42,237 nucleotides of DNA from the NCBI GenBank assembly GCA_002470565.1, contig DKMQ01000107.1, forward strand, positions 10,328 to 52,564. The letters are read 5' to 3'. The stretch is from Oceanospirillaceae bacterium UBA7410 (GTDB lineage: Bacteria; Pseudomonadota; Gammaproteobacteria; Pseudomonadales; Balneatricaceae). Shown here piece by piece: positions 28,659-37,918 of the stretch. The notes beneath the pieces are model-generated. The model was not told where the DNA came from, did no database searches, and worked only from the letters and a program-made list of their open reading frames with translations. Both the position numbers and the translations under genes were made by a program. Positions within the stretch are counted from its first letter, which is position 1; every line of letters starts with the position of its first letter.

Positions 28659-30416
28659 ATGAAGCAACATATTGCAGACCTTATTCAAGACGCCATCGAT
28701 GCTCTAAAAGCCGCAGGTGAGTTTGACGCTGATCTTGTCGCTAAGATACAAATCGATAATACCAAAGACAAGCAACATGGCGACTTTGCATGTAATGTCG
28801 CCCTCACTTTAGCTAAAGTTGCACGCCGCAAACCACGAGACATTGCGCAGCTAATATGCAGTCATTTGCCTGCATCAGCATCTGTGACAAAAACCCAGAT
28901 TGCAGGCCCAGGGTTCATTAACTTTTTCATCAGCCAAGATGCGACACAAGCCATTATTGGTAAAGTGCTTGAAGAAGGTGAAAAATTTGGCCGCAACAAC
29001 AGTGGCGCAGGCCATAAAGTACAAGTTGAATTTGTATCTGCCAATCCTACCGGTCCTTTGCATGTTGGCCATGGTCGTGGCGCGGCATACGGTGCGAGTG
29101 TATCTAATTTGCTTGAAGCTTCTGGCTATGAGGTAGAAAGGGAATATTACGTCAACGATGCTGGCCGCCAAATGAACATATTGGCCGCCAGTGTATGGCT
29201 ACGCTATCTACAACAAGCTGGTGAAGACATTGTTTTTCCTAGCAACGGTTATCAAGGCGCTTATGTTAAGGATATCGCTGAGCAACTCCACCAAAGTGCA
29301 GGCGATCGTCTTAAACATAGTGCCACCCAAGTTATGGCAAATTTACATACCGATGGCCCTGAAGGTGATAAAGAAAAGCACATCGACGATTTGATTGCTC
29401 GTGCTAAAGATTTGCTAGGCGAAAGTGACTACTGGTTAGTGTTTGATGCGGGCCTTGATTCTATTCGTGATGATATCAAGCAAGACCTACACGGCTTTGG
29501 TGTGGACTACCAACACTGGTTCTCTGAACGCAGCCTAGATCAAGATGACCAAATCAATCGCGCCATCAAAAAATTACAAGAGCAAGAGCACGTGTATGAA
29601 GACGGTGGAGCTTTGTGGTTTCGCTCGACAGCTTTTGGTGATGACAAAGACCGTGTAGTTAAACGTGATAATGGCCAAACGACCTACTTCGCATCTGACA
29701 TTGCCTACCATTTGAACAAGTTTGAGCGTGGCATGGATACTGTTATTAATGTTTGGGGAGCAGATCATCATGGCTACATTACTCGCGTAAAAGCTGCACT
29801 TGAAGCCTTGGGAATAGATCCCAAAAGATTAGTGGTAAAACTTGTGCAGTTTGCTATTTTGTATCGCGGCGAAGAGCGCGTCCAAATGTCTACTCGCAGT
29901 GGCTCATTTGTTACCTTACGCGAACTTCGAGAAGAAGTTGGAAAAGATGCTTCACGCTTTTTTTATGTCACTCGTAAATCTGAACAACACATGGATTTTG
30001 ACTTAGAACTTGCAAAAACAGAAAGCAAAGATAACCCTGTATATTATATTCAGTATGCCCATGCTCGCATTTGCACCTTAATTAATAGGTTGGCGCAGGA
30101 AAATATGGCATGGGATAGCGCCATGGGGCTTAAGCAACTGGAAAAACTCAAGGAAGCCGCTGAAATTACCTTAATGCAGCAAATTGCACTTTACCCTGAA
30201 GTCCTTGCTAACGCTGCCAGTAATCACGAACCTCATCAAATTGCTCATTACCTCAAAGACTTAGCTGGCAACTTCCATAGCTACTACAATGCCCACAGGA
30301 TGGTGATTGATGATGTGCTACTGCGTAACGCTCGGATGTGCCTTTGTATGGCGGCACGCCAAGTAATGGCTAACGGACTAGACCTTTTAGGTGTTGATGC
30401 ACCGGAGCATATGTAG
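28659..30416 (+). CDS. argS: Arginyl-tRNA synthetase
   Basis: This 585-residue class I synthetase charges tRNA-Arg. The N-terminal Add-1 domain covers about 1-110, and the HIGH-type motif HVGH is at 135-138 within SANPTGPLHVGHGRGA. The degenerate KMSKS loop VQMSTRSGSFVTL near 410-420 is normal for ArgS, and the C-terminal DALR anticodon-binding domain ends with DLLGVDAPEHM. The SPOR-domain gene starts 3 bases after its stop, so the two are cotranscribed. Confidence 0.97.
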   Translation: MKQHIADLIQDAIDALKAAGEFDADLVAKIQIDNTKDKQHGDFACNVALTLAKVARRKPRDIAQLICSHLPASASVTKTQIAGPGFINFFISQDATQAIIGKVLEEGEKFGRNNSGAGHKVQVEFVSANPTGPLHVGHGRGAAYGASVSNLLEASGYEVEREYYVNDAGRQMNILAASVWLRYLQQAGEDIVFPSNGYQGAYVKDIAEQLHQSAGDRLKHSATQVMANLHTDGPEGDKEKHIDDLIARAKDLLGESDYWLVFDAGLDSIRDDIKQDLHGFGVDYQHWFSERSLDQDDQINRAIKKLQEQEHVYEDGGALWFRSTAFGDDKDRVVKRDNGQTTYFASDIAYHLNKFERGMDTVINVWGADHHGYITRVKAALEALGIDPKRLVVKLVQFAILYRGEERVQMSTRSGSFVTLRELREEVGKDASRFFYVTRKSEQHMDFDLELAKTESKDNPVYYIQYAHARICTLINRLAQENMAWDSAMGLKQLEKLKEAAEITLMQQIALYPEVLANAASNHEPHQIAHYLKDLAGNFHSYYNAHRMVIDDVLLRNARMCLCMAARQVMANGLDLLGVDAPEHM

Positions 30417-30418
30417 GC

Positions 30419-31000
30419 ATGGCATCTCACGATTACGCTAAACGAAAGCCCAAGAAGAAGCAAAAAAAACCGCTAGTGTCGCGCTGGGTAATGGTATTTA
30501 CCCTAGCGGTGAGCATGGCTTTTCTGTTGGCTCTTGTCATGCTATCCCAACAGCCCGATGATGTGAACGTCAGCTCTGCAGTAGCTAAAAAAACCGCCAA
30601 CAGCGCTGCCCCAGCAGCTACATTGGCGCCCAAAAGTACAACGCCAAAGGCTGAACAAAAAGACAAATTTGATTTCTACACTTTACTACCTGATAGTGAA
30701 GTGATCCCTGGGCAAGTGGAGGCTTACATTTCCACACCTAAAGATCCTCTAAAGAAGACCAACACTTTATTGCAAGCAGGGTCTTTTCGTAAACTTGCTG
30801 ACGCCAACCGATTACGGGCACAGTTAATTTTGCTAAACATGAACAATGTCGTAGCAGAAAAAACAGTGTCCAGTAGTGGCTCTGTTTGGTACCGTGTTCG
30901 TATCGGGCCATTTAGTAACCGCTCTACCCTCAATAAAGCTGAAGATATACTTGCCCAACAAGGTATTGAATCCATTCGCATCAATAAAAGCGCTAACTAA
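30419..31000 (+). CDS. ftsN: SPOR-domain cell division protein, FtsN-like
   Basis: This 193-residue bitopic membrane protein has a lysine-rich cytoplasmic tail (KRKPKKKQKK at residues 8-17), one membrane helix at about 23-43, a flexible Ala/Lys/Pro-rich linker and a C-terminal SPOR domain from about 113 to 190 (LLQAGSFRKLADANRLRAQL...). SPOR domains bind denuded septal peptidoglycan. Position directly upstream of hslVU and downstream of argS matches the FtsN locus of pseudomonads and enterics. It is shorter than E. coli FtsN (319 residues), and N-terminal conservation is low, so FtsN identity rests on architecture and synteny. Confidence 0.85.
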   Translation: MASHDYAKRKPKKKQKKPLVSRWVMVFTLAVSMAFLLALVMLSQQPDDVNVSSAVAKKTANSAAPAATLAPKSTTPKAEQKDKFDFYTLLPDSEVIPGQVEAYISTPKDPLKKTNTLLQAGSFRKLADANRLRAQLILLNMNNVVAEKTVSSSGSVWYRVRIGPFSNRSTLNKAEDILAQQGIESIRINKSAN

Positions 31001-31021
31001 TAGTGGGTTAACGCTTTTACG

Positions 31022-31050
31022 CTTGAATTTTAGTGTCTTGACCCCATTCT
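31022..31050 (+). promoter_or_regulatory. Sigma-32 (RpoH) heat-shock promoter for hslVU
   Basis: CTTGAA at 31022-31027 and CCCCATTCT at 31042-31050 are separated by 14 bases, an almost perfect match to the gammaproteobacterial sigma-32 consensus (CTTGAA, 13-17 bases, CCCCATnT). It lies about 75 bases upstream of the hslV start, and hslVU is a classic RpoH target. Confidence 0.88.
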
Positions 31051-31124
31051 AAAACTATAGCATTTTCACACACGTAGATATCTATAGCGCATCCTCTAGC
31101 TTTATCATTAATTAGGAATGAAAC

Positions 31125-31664
31125 ATGACCACCATTGTATCAGTACGCCGCGGTAACCAAGTTGTCTTAGGTGGCGACGGGCAAGTTTCTTTAGGCAACA
31201 CCGTAATGAAAGGTAATGCCCGAAAAGTACGCCGCTTATATCATGACAAAGTCATTGCAGGGTTTGCCGGCGGCACCGCTGACGCATTTACTTTATTTGA
31301 GCGCTTTGAAAGCCAACTAGAAAAACACCACGGTCAACTGGTGCGTGCAGCTGTAGAGCTTGCCAAAGAGTGGCGTAGCGATCGAGCGTTAAGAAAGTTG
31401 GAAGCTATGCTAGTGGTTGCTAATGAAGACGCCTCCTTGATTATAAGCGGCACTGGTGACGTCATAGAGCCAGAACACGGGCTTATTGCTATTGGCTCTG
31501 GTGGTAACTTTGCCCAGGCTGCAGCATTGGCCTTATTAGATAACACACAGCTATCTGCGCACGATATTGTCGCTAAGAGTCTAGATATTGCTGCTAACAT
31601 TTGCGTTTTCACCAATCACCAAACCACTATCGAAACCATTGACTTTACTGCTCAAGCTAAATAA
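31125..31664 (+). CDS. hslV: ATP-dependent protease peptidase subunit HslV
   Basis: HslV is the threonine protease ring of the HslUV (ClpQY) complex, which degrades misfolded and regulatory proteins. The 179-residue product begins [20 protein letters not shown]; after removal of Met, Thr2 is the nucleophile. [21 protein letters not shown] and [11 protein letters not shown] are conserved. It is driven by the sigma-32 promoter upstream and followed after 12 bases by hslU. Confidence 0.98.
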   Translation: MTTIVSVRRGNQVVLGGDGQVSLGNTVMKGNARKVRRLYHDKVIAGFAGGTADAFTLFERFESQLEKHHGQLVRAAVELAKEWRSDRALRKLEAMLVVANEDASLIISGTGDVIEPEHGLIAIGSGGNFAQAAALALLDNTQLSAHDIVAKSLDIAANICVFTNHQTTIETIDFTAQAK

Positions 31665-31676
31665 TAAGGCGCAACC

Positions 31677-33002
31677 ATGTCTCAACTGACCCCAGCTGAA
31701 ATCGTCAGCCAACTTGATAATCACATTATCGGCCAAGACGCCGCCAAACGAGCCGTCGCTATTGCCTTGCGTAATCGCTGGCGTCGCATGCAACTTGAAC
31801 CCAATATGCGGGCGGAAATTGCACCTAAAAACATTATGATGATCGGCCCTACAGGCGTGGGTAAAACTGAGATTGCTAGGCGCTTAGCAAAGCTATCAAA
31901 TGCTCCTTTTATCAAAATTGAAGCCACAAAGTTTACAGAAGTCGGTTACGTGGGTCGTGATGTAGAGTCTATTATTCGAGACCTTATGGAAACGTCCATG
32001 AAGATGTTGCGTGAGGAGGCTATGACAACCGTTGCTAACCAAGCAGCAGATCGTGCAGAAGAGCGTATTTTAGATGTACTTTTGCCACCTGCACGGGGTA
32101 ATGAGGGTACGTCAGACACTAAAGAATCAGGTACCCGTCAAGTGTTTCGTAAGAAGCTACGAGAAGGCCTGCTAGATGATAAAGAAATAGAAATTGAAGT
32201 GTCAAATTCTCCTATGGGTGTAGAAATCATGGCGCCTCCTGGCATGGAAGACATGACTAACCAACTTCAAGGTATGTTTGCTAATTTAGGCAAAGACAAA
32301 AAGCAAACCAAAACAATGAACATTGCCGATGCTCTAAGACAGTTACAAGATGAAGAAGCAGCAGGCTTAGTGAAAGAAGAAGACCTTAAACAAAAAGCCT
32401 TAGATGCGGTAGAGCAAAATGGCATTGTATTTTTAGATGAAATAGACAAGATAGCTAAGCGACAAGAAGGCGGCAGTGGCGATGTATCACGCGAAGGGGT
32501 ACAACGTGATTTATTGCCATTGATTGAAGGCTGCACTGTCACTACCAAATACGGCATGGTGAAAACAGATCATATCCTGTTTATTACGTCTGGTGCATTC
32601 CACGTTGCTAAACCTTCAGACTTAATTCCAGAACTGCAAGGGCGCTTGCCTATTCGGGTTGAGTTAAATGCACTTCGCCCTGAAGATTTTGCACGCATTC
32701 TAGTAGAGCCTAATTACTCACTCACTCAGCAGTATAAAGCCTTACTTAAGGTAGAAGGGGTTGATCTAGAGTTTAGCGAAGATGGTGTTAAACGTATCGC
32801 AGAGCTTGCCTTTGAGGTGAACGAGAGCACAGAGAACATTGGCGCACGTCGCTTGCATACGCTACTGGAGCGCTTGCTAGAAGACCTGTCGTTCACAGCC
32901 AATCAAGCCGCAGGGGCCAAAGTAGTGATTAACCAAACATACGTCGATAAAAACCTACAAGATCTTGTGAAGGACCAAGATTTGAGTCGTTATATATTGT
33001 AG
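31677..33002 (+). CDS. hslU: ATP-dependent protease ATPase subunit HslU
   Basis: HslU is the AAA+ unfoldase that feeds substrates to HslV. The 441-residue protein has Walker A GPTGVGKT at residues 57-64, the pore loop TEVGYVGRD just before residue 100, Walker [12 protein letters not shown] near 250, sensor [18 protein letters not shown] motifs near the end and the C-terminal LSRYIL tail that inserts into HslV. The length fits the family (443 in E. coli). It ends the heat-shock operon. Confidence 0.98.
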   Translation: MSQLTPAEIVSQLDNHIIGQDAAKRAVAIALRNRWRRMQLEPNMRAEIAPKNIMMIGPTGVGKTEIARRLAKLSNAPFIKIEATKFTEVGYVGRDVESIIRDLMETSMKMLREEAMTTVANQAADRAEERILDVLLPPARGNEGTSDTKESGTRQVFRKKLREGLLDDKEIEIEVSNSPMGVEIMAPPGMEDMTNQLQGMFANLGKDKKQTKTMNIADALRQLQDEEAAGLVKEEDLKQKALDAVEQNGIVFLDEIDKIAKRQEGGSGDVSREGVQRDLLPLIEGCTVTTKYGMVKTDHILFITSGAFHVAKPSDLIPELQGRLPIRVELNALRPEDFARILVEPNYSLTQQYKALLKVEGVDLEFSEDGVKRIAELAFEVNESTENIGARRLHTLLERLLEDLSFTANQAAGAKVVINQTYVDKNLQDLVKDQDLSRYIL

Positions 33003-33020
33003 CTGGACTCTGTGCATACA

Positions 33021-33061
33021 AGCTTATAACGTCCTGCTATGTTGGTACGGCCTTATAAGCT
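33021..33061. repeat. Inverted repeat between convergent hslU and the PHA-system gene
   Basis: AGCTTATAA (33021-33029) and TTATAAGCT (33053-33061) are perfect inverted arms. An inner CGTCC/GGTACG pairing with one bulged base would extend the stem. There is no T run, so it is not a standard intrinsic terminator, but it occupies the whole gap between two converging genes and may end or protect both transcripts. Confidence 0.6.
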
Positions 33062-33067
33062 AATGGT

Positions 33068-33400
33068 TCACCCTAAGCAGCGCGTAAGCTGCTTGTTAAC
33101 TTCTGCTTCGATTTGCCCTTTCATGGGAGTTAGCATTAATCCAAGGGTTAGTTTTACCTCTACTACCCCTTCTGTTAGCGCCATAGTGCCTTTTACACCT
33201 TGTCGCTCAAGTATCAATACATCATCGTTCCAAACACTTGTCACCCCTAACTTTGCCTCAAGTTTAGTAGAAAAAACCTGCACCGCTTCGCGGGCTTGCA
33301 ACATAGTGCGCTGGTGTGGATGTAAAACGTGTATATTGGCCATAAGGGAATCACAAAGATAATAGATTGAAGACGCCATATTAGTATTGCTAACGCCCAT
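33068..33400 (-). CDS. Polyhydroxyalkanoic acid system family protein (PHA_gran_rgn-like)
   Basis: The core ANIHVLHPHQRTM...VQVFSTKLEAKLGVTSVWNDDVLILERQGVKGTMALTEGVVEVKLTLGLMLTPMKGQIEAEV is typical in order and spacing of the small PHA-granule-associated family (about 90-100 residues): a basic start, W-N-D-D, R-x-G-V-K-G and L-G-x-x-L-T-P-M-K. Its biochemical role is unproven. The start is ambiguous. The ATG at 33400 has CGAGG six bases upstream (110 residues), while the ATG at 33343 begins at the homologous MANIHV (91 residues) but has a poor ribosome binding site. No PHA synthase gene is in this window. Confidence 0.78.
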   Translation of the reverse strand: MGVSNTNMASSIYYLCDSLMANIHVLHPHQRTMLQAREAVQVFSTKLEAKLGVTSVWNDDVLILERQGVKGTMALTEGVVEVKLTLGLMLTPMKGQIEAEVNKQLTRCLG

Positions 33401-33590
33401 AAACAACCTCGTTGACGACTAGAGGAGGATTACCATTTTTTATATATCTTTTTGAAAGCAATATATAACTTTTAAGTATTAGACACTGTGCTCAATGTTG
33501 GTAATATCCCCTCAGCGCAAATAAAAATAAAAAGCGCAATAAGAAAAAAATATACCCTTTGGCTTAATAATAAAAATAAACCAGCCACAG

Positions 33591-33618
33591 AAAGCAGCTC
33601 AACTGAGCTGCTTTTTTT
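33591..33618 (+). terminator. Intrinsic terminator with plus-strand polarity, no assigned plus-strand gene
   Basis: AAAGCAGCTC, loop AACT and GAGCTGCTTT form a 10-base-pair stem followed by TTTTTTT on the plus strand. Read on the minus strand the tail is only TTTCTG, so it is a poor terminator for the minus-strand lipoprotein gene 16 bases away. The 230 bases to its left (33407-33590) hold no ORF with support, so it may end a small RNA or read-through from hslU. Confidence 0.75.
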
Positions 33619-33633
33619 ATGTCTTTTATTTGG

Positions 33634-34017
33634 TTATTGGCGGACGCATTCCTTAGTTAGCATCCAATCAGACAAACTTAATAGACGATCCTTGAGTTGC
33701 TCGTATTCAGCCTGCCCAGCTTTTGAGTCGCCACTGCCATCTACCAAAAACAAAACTGGCCAGTACAATACACCGCCTACAAACTCCAAACGCTCCATTT
33801 TCGCGTCTTCATCTCTCACTCCTGCTATATCCTTTGCCTGCACAGTAATACGCCTGGCCTCTGAATACAGCTGGTCACAGCTAAATGCATCATAACCCAC
33901 CGTAAAGCTAGGCAAGTTATCCTTTGCGCCATTACTTAAACTAGGATTTGAATTTGAAGCGGAGTTGGCACAAGCCACAAGCCACATACAAGCTAATACC
34001 ATAATGATTTTATTCAT
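33634..34017 (-). CDS. Small outer-membrane-type lipoprotein of unknown function
   Basis: This 127-residue protein starts with a short signal peptide and a lipobox LVAC with the lipidated cysteine at residue 16. The mature part has YDAFSCDQLYSEARRI near 42-57, a VGGVLYWPVLFLVDGSGDSKAGQAEYEQLKDRL stretch near 80-112 and a C-terminal Cys near 124. Cys47 and Cys124 could pair. This pattern recurs in many short proteobacterial lipoproteins of unknown role, often annotated merely as hypothetical. Residue 17 is Ala, so outer-membrane sorting is expected. GGA lies six bases before the ATG. Confidence 0.85.
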   Translation of the reverse strand: MNKIIMVLACMWLVACANSASNSNPSLSNGAKDNLPSFTVGYDAFSCDQLYSEARRITVQAKDIAGVRDEDAKMERLEFVGGVLYWPVLFLVDGSGDSKAGQAEYEQLKDRLLSLSDWMLTKECVRQ

Positions 34018-34143
34018 GAATTTCCATATCTCTTACTTAACACTTAACAAAGACAACGTTTATAGTAGCAAGTTCCTCAGTGCTTTAAGTTATCAGGAAG
34101 CTAACACCAGACAGCAATACCTAATTGAATGTGTAATATCCAC

Positions 34144-34172
34144 AAAAAAGCCGATCAGTGATCGGCTTTTTT
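34144..34172. terminator. Bidirectional intrinsic terminator downstream of typA
   Basis: GCCGATC, loop AGT and GATCGGC are flanked by six A and six T. On the minus strand it lies 44 bases beyond the typA stop and ends that transcript; the symmetry would also allow plus-strand termination. Confidence 0.93.
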
Positions 34173-34215
34173 AATATCATTGTGACTTCACTAGATAGTA
34201 CTTAACCAACTTAAC

Positions 34216-36024
34216 TTACTTAGGTGCGCGCTTACGTGCATTTTCTGTAAGTAGACGCTTACGTAAACGAATAAAGTTAGGTGTCACTTCTACCAGCTCA
34301 TCGTCTTCAATAAACTCAAGCGCTTGCTCTAGTGAGAAACGGATAGGTGGGCTAAGCACGATGTTTTCATCAGTACCTGCAGCACGGATGTTAGTAAGCT
34401 GCTTACCCTTGGTTGGGTTAACTGCTAAATCATTACCACGGCTATGAACGCCAATCAACATACCTTCGTATACATCAATGTTTGGCTCAACCATCAAACG
34501 TCCACGTGTTTGTAAGTTAAACAAAGCAAAAGCTAAGATCTTGCCTTTAACCATAGACACTAATACACCCTTCTCACGCTCAGCTAGAGCACCTTGTTTC
34601 ACTTGACCATAGTGGTCAAACACAGAAGTCATTACACCACTGCCAGAAGTTAAGGTTAAGAACTGACCTCGAAAGCCGATCAAACCACGTGAAGGAATAA
34701 TAAACTCTAAACGAGTGCGGCCTTTACCATCTGGTTCCATGTTAGTCATTTCCGCTTTACGGCGACCCATTTCTTCCATCAAAGAACCCTGGTGCTGATC
34801 TTCACAATCGATCAATACTGATTCGTACGGCTCCATCTTCACGCCATCTACTTCTTTTTCGATAACCTGTGGACGGCCTACACCCATCTCAAAACCTTCA
34901 CGACGCATGGCTTCGATTAACACTGACAAGTGCAACTCACCACGGCCTGACACTACGAAACGATCTGGCGAGTCACCTGGCTCAACACGCAAAGCAACGT
35001 TATGAATTAACTCACGATCTAAACGGTCGCGGATGTTGCGACTGGTTACAAATTTTCCGTCTAAGCCAGCAAACGGTGAATCGTTCACTTGAAAGGTCAT
35101 AGATACGGTTGGTTCATCAATGCTTAGAGCAGGTAATGCTTCAACATGATCTGGGTGACAAATCGTATCAGAAATATTAAGCCCATCTATACCTGTAACA
35201 CAAACGATATCGCCCGCTTGAGCTGTGGCTACATCAATACGCTCAAGGCCCATATAACTCATTACATTTTGTAGCTTAGCTGCACGTACCTTGCCATCAG
35301 ATGCAACGAGTTTGATTTGCTGACCTACTTTCATGCTACCGCGTTTAATACGGCCTACACCGATAACGCCAACATAGCTTGAGTAATCAAGGGCAGAAAT
35401 TTGCATCTGCAAAGGACCTTCAAGATCTACATTGGGAGACTTAACATTTTCAACTAATGATTCAAACAGTGGCGTCATATCATCAGCCATGTTGTCCGGC
35501 GATGTACCAGCGATGCCATTAATGGCAGAGGTGTACATTACAGGGAAATCTAACTGCTCGTCTGTGGCACCTAATGAGTCAAACAAGTCAAACACTTGAT
35601 CCATAACCCAATCAGGACGTGAGCCAGGACGGTCAATTTTGTTGATTACTACGATTGGGCTAAGGCCCTGCTGAAATGCCTTTTGCGTCACAAAACGTGT
35701 TTGTGGCATCGGGCCATCTACAGCATCAACCAATAACAACACACAATCTACCATAGATAGAACACGCTCAACTTCACCACCAAAATCGGCGTGCCCTGGT
35801 GTGTCTACGATGTTGATATGGTAACCGTTCCAGCTTACAGCGGTGTTTTTTGCTGTAATGGTAATACCGCGCTCTTTTTCTTGGTCGTTAGAGTCCATAA
35901 GGCGTTCAGTGCCTTGGTCACGACGATCTAGGGTGCCGGATTGTTCTAGCAACTTGTCTACCAGGGTGGTTTTACCATGGTCTACGTGGGCTACAATCGC
36001 CACATTTCTTAACTTTTCGATCAT
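34216..36024 (-). CDS. typA: Ribosome-associated GTPase TypA/BipA
   Basis: This 602-residue translational GTPase assists 50S subunit assembly, especially under stress and cold. G1 AHVDHGKTT is at residues 12-20, [14 protein letters not shown] is the G3 region and NKID is G4. The remaining EF-G-like domains and the BipA-specific C-terminal domain are complete. The C-terminus is basic ([17 protein letters not shown]). It is divergent from glnA, as in enterics and pseudomonads. Confidence 0.97.
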   Translation of the reverse strand: MIEKLRNVAIVAHVDHGKTTLVDKLLEQSGTLDRRDQGTERLMDSNDQEKERGITITAKNTAVSWNGYHINIVDTPGHADFGGEVERVLSMVDCVLLLVDAVDGPMPQTRFVTQKAFQQGLSPIVVINKIDRPGSRPDWVMDQVFDLFDSLGATDEQLDFPVMYTSAINGIAGTSPDNMADDMTPLFESLVENVKSPNVDLEGPLQMQISALDYSSYVGVIGVGRIKRGSMKVGQQIKLVASDGKVRAAKLQNVMSYMGLERIDVATAQAGDIVCVTGIDGLNISDTICHPDHVEALPALSIDEPTVSMTFQVNDSPFAGLDGKFVTSRNIRDRLDRELIHNVALRVEPGDSPDRFVVSGRGELHLSVLIEAMRREGFEMGVGRPQVIEKEVDGVKMEPYESVLIDCEDQHQGSLMEEMGRRKAEMTNMEPDGKGRTRLEFIIPSRGLIGFRGQFLTLTSGSGVMTSVFDHYGQVKQGALAEREKGVLVSMVKGKILAFALFNLQTRGRLMVEPNIDVYEGMLIGVHSRGNDLAVNPTKGKQLTNIRAAGTDENIVLSPPIRFSLEQALEFIEDDELVEVTPNFIRLRKRLLTENARKRAPK

Positions 36025-36195
36025 CTCACTACTCCAAACGGCCTCAATAGAACACGGCCAAGATACGTATGGGCGCGACTTGAGTGCAGCGCCAAAAAAA
36101 TGCAGCGCGAATTATAGCAAAACTAACCAGACAACACAGCACTTAAGGTGCAAACAAGGAGGTTATTTCTTTGAGACTTGTGTTTTTTTCAATAT

Positions 36196-36212
36196 CGCAC
36201 TAGAATGGTGCA
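36196..36212 (+). promoter_or_regulatory. NtrC enhancer site 1 upstream of glnA
   Basis: CGCACTAGAATGGTGCA matches the NtrC (NRI) consensus TGCACYANNNTGGTGCA except at the first base. It lies about 200 bases upstream of the sigma-54 promoter, the usual distance for enhancers. Confidence 0.85.
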
Positions 36213-36227
36213 AAATTGGTTTAAAAG

Positions 36228-36244
36228 TGACTCTTTTTAGTGCA
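36228..36244 (+). promoter_or_regulatory. NtrC enhancer site 2 upstream of glnA
   Basis: TGACTCTTTTTAGTGCA is a weaker NtrC-like dyad with a good right half (GTGCA). Its centre is 32 bases, three helical turns, from site 1, the same spacing as the paired NtrC sites of enteric glnA. The spacing is the main support. Confidence 0.55.
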
Positions 36245-36399
36245 AAATACTTAAACAAAAACATCTAACTCGTAGCGTTTTTGAAAAAAAACACAATAAC
36301 TCATAGCAAATAGAGTAATCGACTAAAAAAATCATGAAATAATATCCAAAATGGCGCAGATTAGTCTTTTTTTACGCTTTGAAGAAATTAAAGCAAAGT

Positions 36400-36414
36400 T
36401 GGCACGCGCGTTGC
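36400..36414 (+). promoter_or_regulatory. Sigma-54 promoter of glnA
   Basis: TGGCAC-N5-TTGC (TGGCACGCGCGTTGC) is a perfect -24/-12 element, with the GG and GC dinucleotides 10 bases apart. Transcription would begin near 36426. Nitrogen limitation, through phosphorylated NtrC from glnG in the same locus, should activate it. Confidence 0.95.
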
Positions 36415-36501
36415 TATACTATAATTAGTACTGCCAGCTATCTGCTGGTAACCGAACATGTAACCCACTGGCACTAAGCTGGTTTTTATTGGAGAGACTC
36501 T

Positions 36502-37908
36502 ATGTCTGCAAATACCATTAAGATGATCGAAGACAGCGAAGCACGCTGGGTCGATTTACGCTTCACTGACACCAAAGGCAAAGAGCACCACGTGACCATT
36601 CCGGCTCGCGTTGTAGATGAAGATTTCTTTTCTGAAGGCCAAATGTTTGACGGCTCATCAATTGCTGGCTGGAAAGGCATTAACGACTCCGACATGATCA
36701 TCATGCCTGATGATAGTTCTGCAGTACTAGATCCATTCACCGAACAAACTACTGTAAATGTGCGTTGTGACGTTATTGAGCCTGCCACCATGCAAGGCTA
36801 CGATCGTGATCCACGCTCAGTTGCAGCCCGCGCTGAAGAATACCTAAAATCTACAGGCATCGGCGACACTGCCTTCTTTGGCCCAGAGCCAGAGTTTTTT
36901 GTATTTGATGATGTTAAGTGGAAAGCTGATATGCAAGGCGCCATGTACGAAATCAATTCTGAAGAAGCAGCTTGGCAGTCTAACGCAACTATTGAAGGCG
37001 GCAACACTGGCCACCGCCCAGGCATTAAGGGTGGTTATTTTCCAGTACCTCCAGTGGACTCATCTCACGACATGCGTGGCGCAATGTGCGATGCCATGGA
37101 AGCGATGGGCGTTGAAGTTGAAGTACATCATCATGAAGTGGCAACCGCTAACCAAAACGAAATTGGCACACGGTTCAACACGCTAATCCGCAAGGCTGAC
37201 GAAGTACAGATTATTAAATACTGCGTACACAATGTTGCCCACGCCTACGGCAAGACAGCTACCTTTATGCCTAAGCCAATTGTTGGTGACAACGGTTCTG
37301 GCATGCATGTGCATCAGTCTATTGCTAAAGATGGCGTTAACCTTTTTGCTGGTGACGGCTATGGTGGCTTGTCAGATATGGCTTTGTATTATATCGGCGG
37401 CATCATTAAGCACGCTAAAGCTCTTAACGCGTTTACCAACGCCTCTACAAACGCTTACAAGCGTTTAGTTCCAGGTTTTGAAGCTCCTGTTATGCTAGCT
37501 TACTCAGCTCGTAACCGCTCTGCGTCTATTCGTATACCCTATGTAAGTAACCCACGCGGTCGTCGCGTAGAAGTGCGCTTCCCTGACCCCACTGCTAACC
37601 CATACTTGTGCTTTGCAGCATTGCTAATGGCAGGCCTTGACGGCATCCAGAACAAGATCCACCCAGGCGATGCAGCTGATAAGGATTTGTATGACCTTCC
37701 AGCAGAAGAAGCAGCGGCTATTCCTACAGTAGCTAGAAGCTTAGAAGAAGCACTTGATAGTTTGGAAGCAGATCGCGAGTTCTTAACCCGTGGCGGCGTA
37801 TTTACTGATGAAATGATTGACGCTTACATTGAGCTTAAAAATGGCGAAGTAGAAGCTGTAAACAGCGTAACTCACCCTGTTGAGTTTGGCCTTTACTACT
37901 CTTGCTAA
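36502..37908 (+). CDS. glnA: Glutamine synthetase type I, adenylylation-regulated
   Basis: This 468-residue enzyme makes glutamine from glutamate, ammonia and ATP as a dodecamer. The latch [11 protein letters not shown] begins at Asp50, FGPEPEFF at 126-133 has metal ligands, [10 protein letters not shown] is at 264-273 and the Glu flap FEAPVML is near 326-332. Tyr397 in [10 protein letters not shown] is the adenylylation site, so activity should be controlled by GlnE. GGAGAG lies before the ATG. The sigma-54 promoter and NtrC sites upstream tie it to nitrogen control, and a terminator separates it from glnL. Confidence 0.98.
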   Translation: MSANTIKMIEDSEARWVDLRFTDTKGKEHHVTIPARVVDEDFFSEGQMFDGSSIAGWKGINDSDMIIMPDDSSAVLDPFTEQTTVNVRCDVIEPATMQGYDRDPRSVAARAEEYLKSTGIGDTAFFGPEPEFFVFDDVKWKADMQGAMYEINSEEAAWQSNATIEGGNTGHRPGIKGGYFPVPPVDSSHDMRGAMCDAMEAMGVEVEVHHHEVATANQNEIGTRFNTLIRKADEVQIIKYCVHNVAHAYGKTATFMPKPIVGDNGSGMHVHQSIAKDGVNLFAGDGYGGLSDMALYYIGGIIKHAKALNAFTNASTNAYKRLVPGFEAPVMLAYSARNRSASIRIPYVSNPRGRRVEVRFPDPTANPYLCFAALLMAGLDGIQNKIHPGDAADKDLYDLPAEEAAAIPTVARSLEEALDSLEADREFLTRGGVFTDEMIDAYIELKNGEVEAVNSVTHPVEFGLYYSC

Positions 37909-37918
37909 TCTGATAATA

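Larger units (their letters stand above)
36025..36501. other. Intergenic control region between typA and glnA
   Basis: This 477-base AT-rich stretch has no supported gene. It holds two NtrC-like sites, a perfect sigma-54 promoter with an overlapping TATAAT, and a 76-base glnA leader with a hairpin CCAGC-TATCT-GCTGG at 36434-36448. A second GCTGG followed by five T lies at 36478-36487 and could compete for the same CCAGC arm. A GCAC-TTAAG-GTGC palindrome at 36139-36151 resembles an NtrC site shortened by two bases. The typA promoter must also lie at the left end. Confidence 0.8.

Noticed and set aside
33039..33362. 107-residue plus-strand open frame opposite the PHA-system gene
   Set aside because: The minus-strand product has a coherent family pattern, while this frame is Ser/Thr/Val-rich noise.
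33488..33895. 135-residue plus-strand open frame opposite the lipoprotein gene
   Set aside because: It reads through a strong plus-strand terminator and lies opposite a lipoprotein with a clear lipobox.
35843..36268. 141-residue plus-strand open frame from the typA 5' end into the glnA control region
   Set aside because: Half of it is antisense to the conserved TypA G domain and the rest covers an NtrC site; the C-terminal part has no homology signal.
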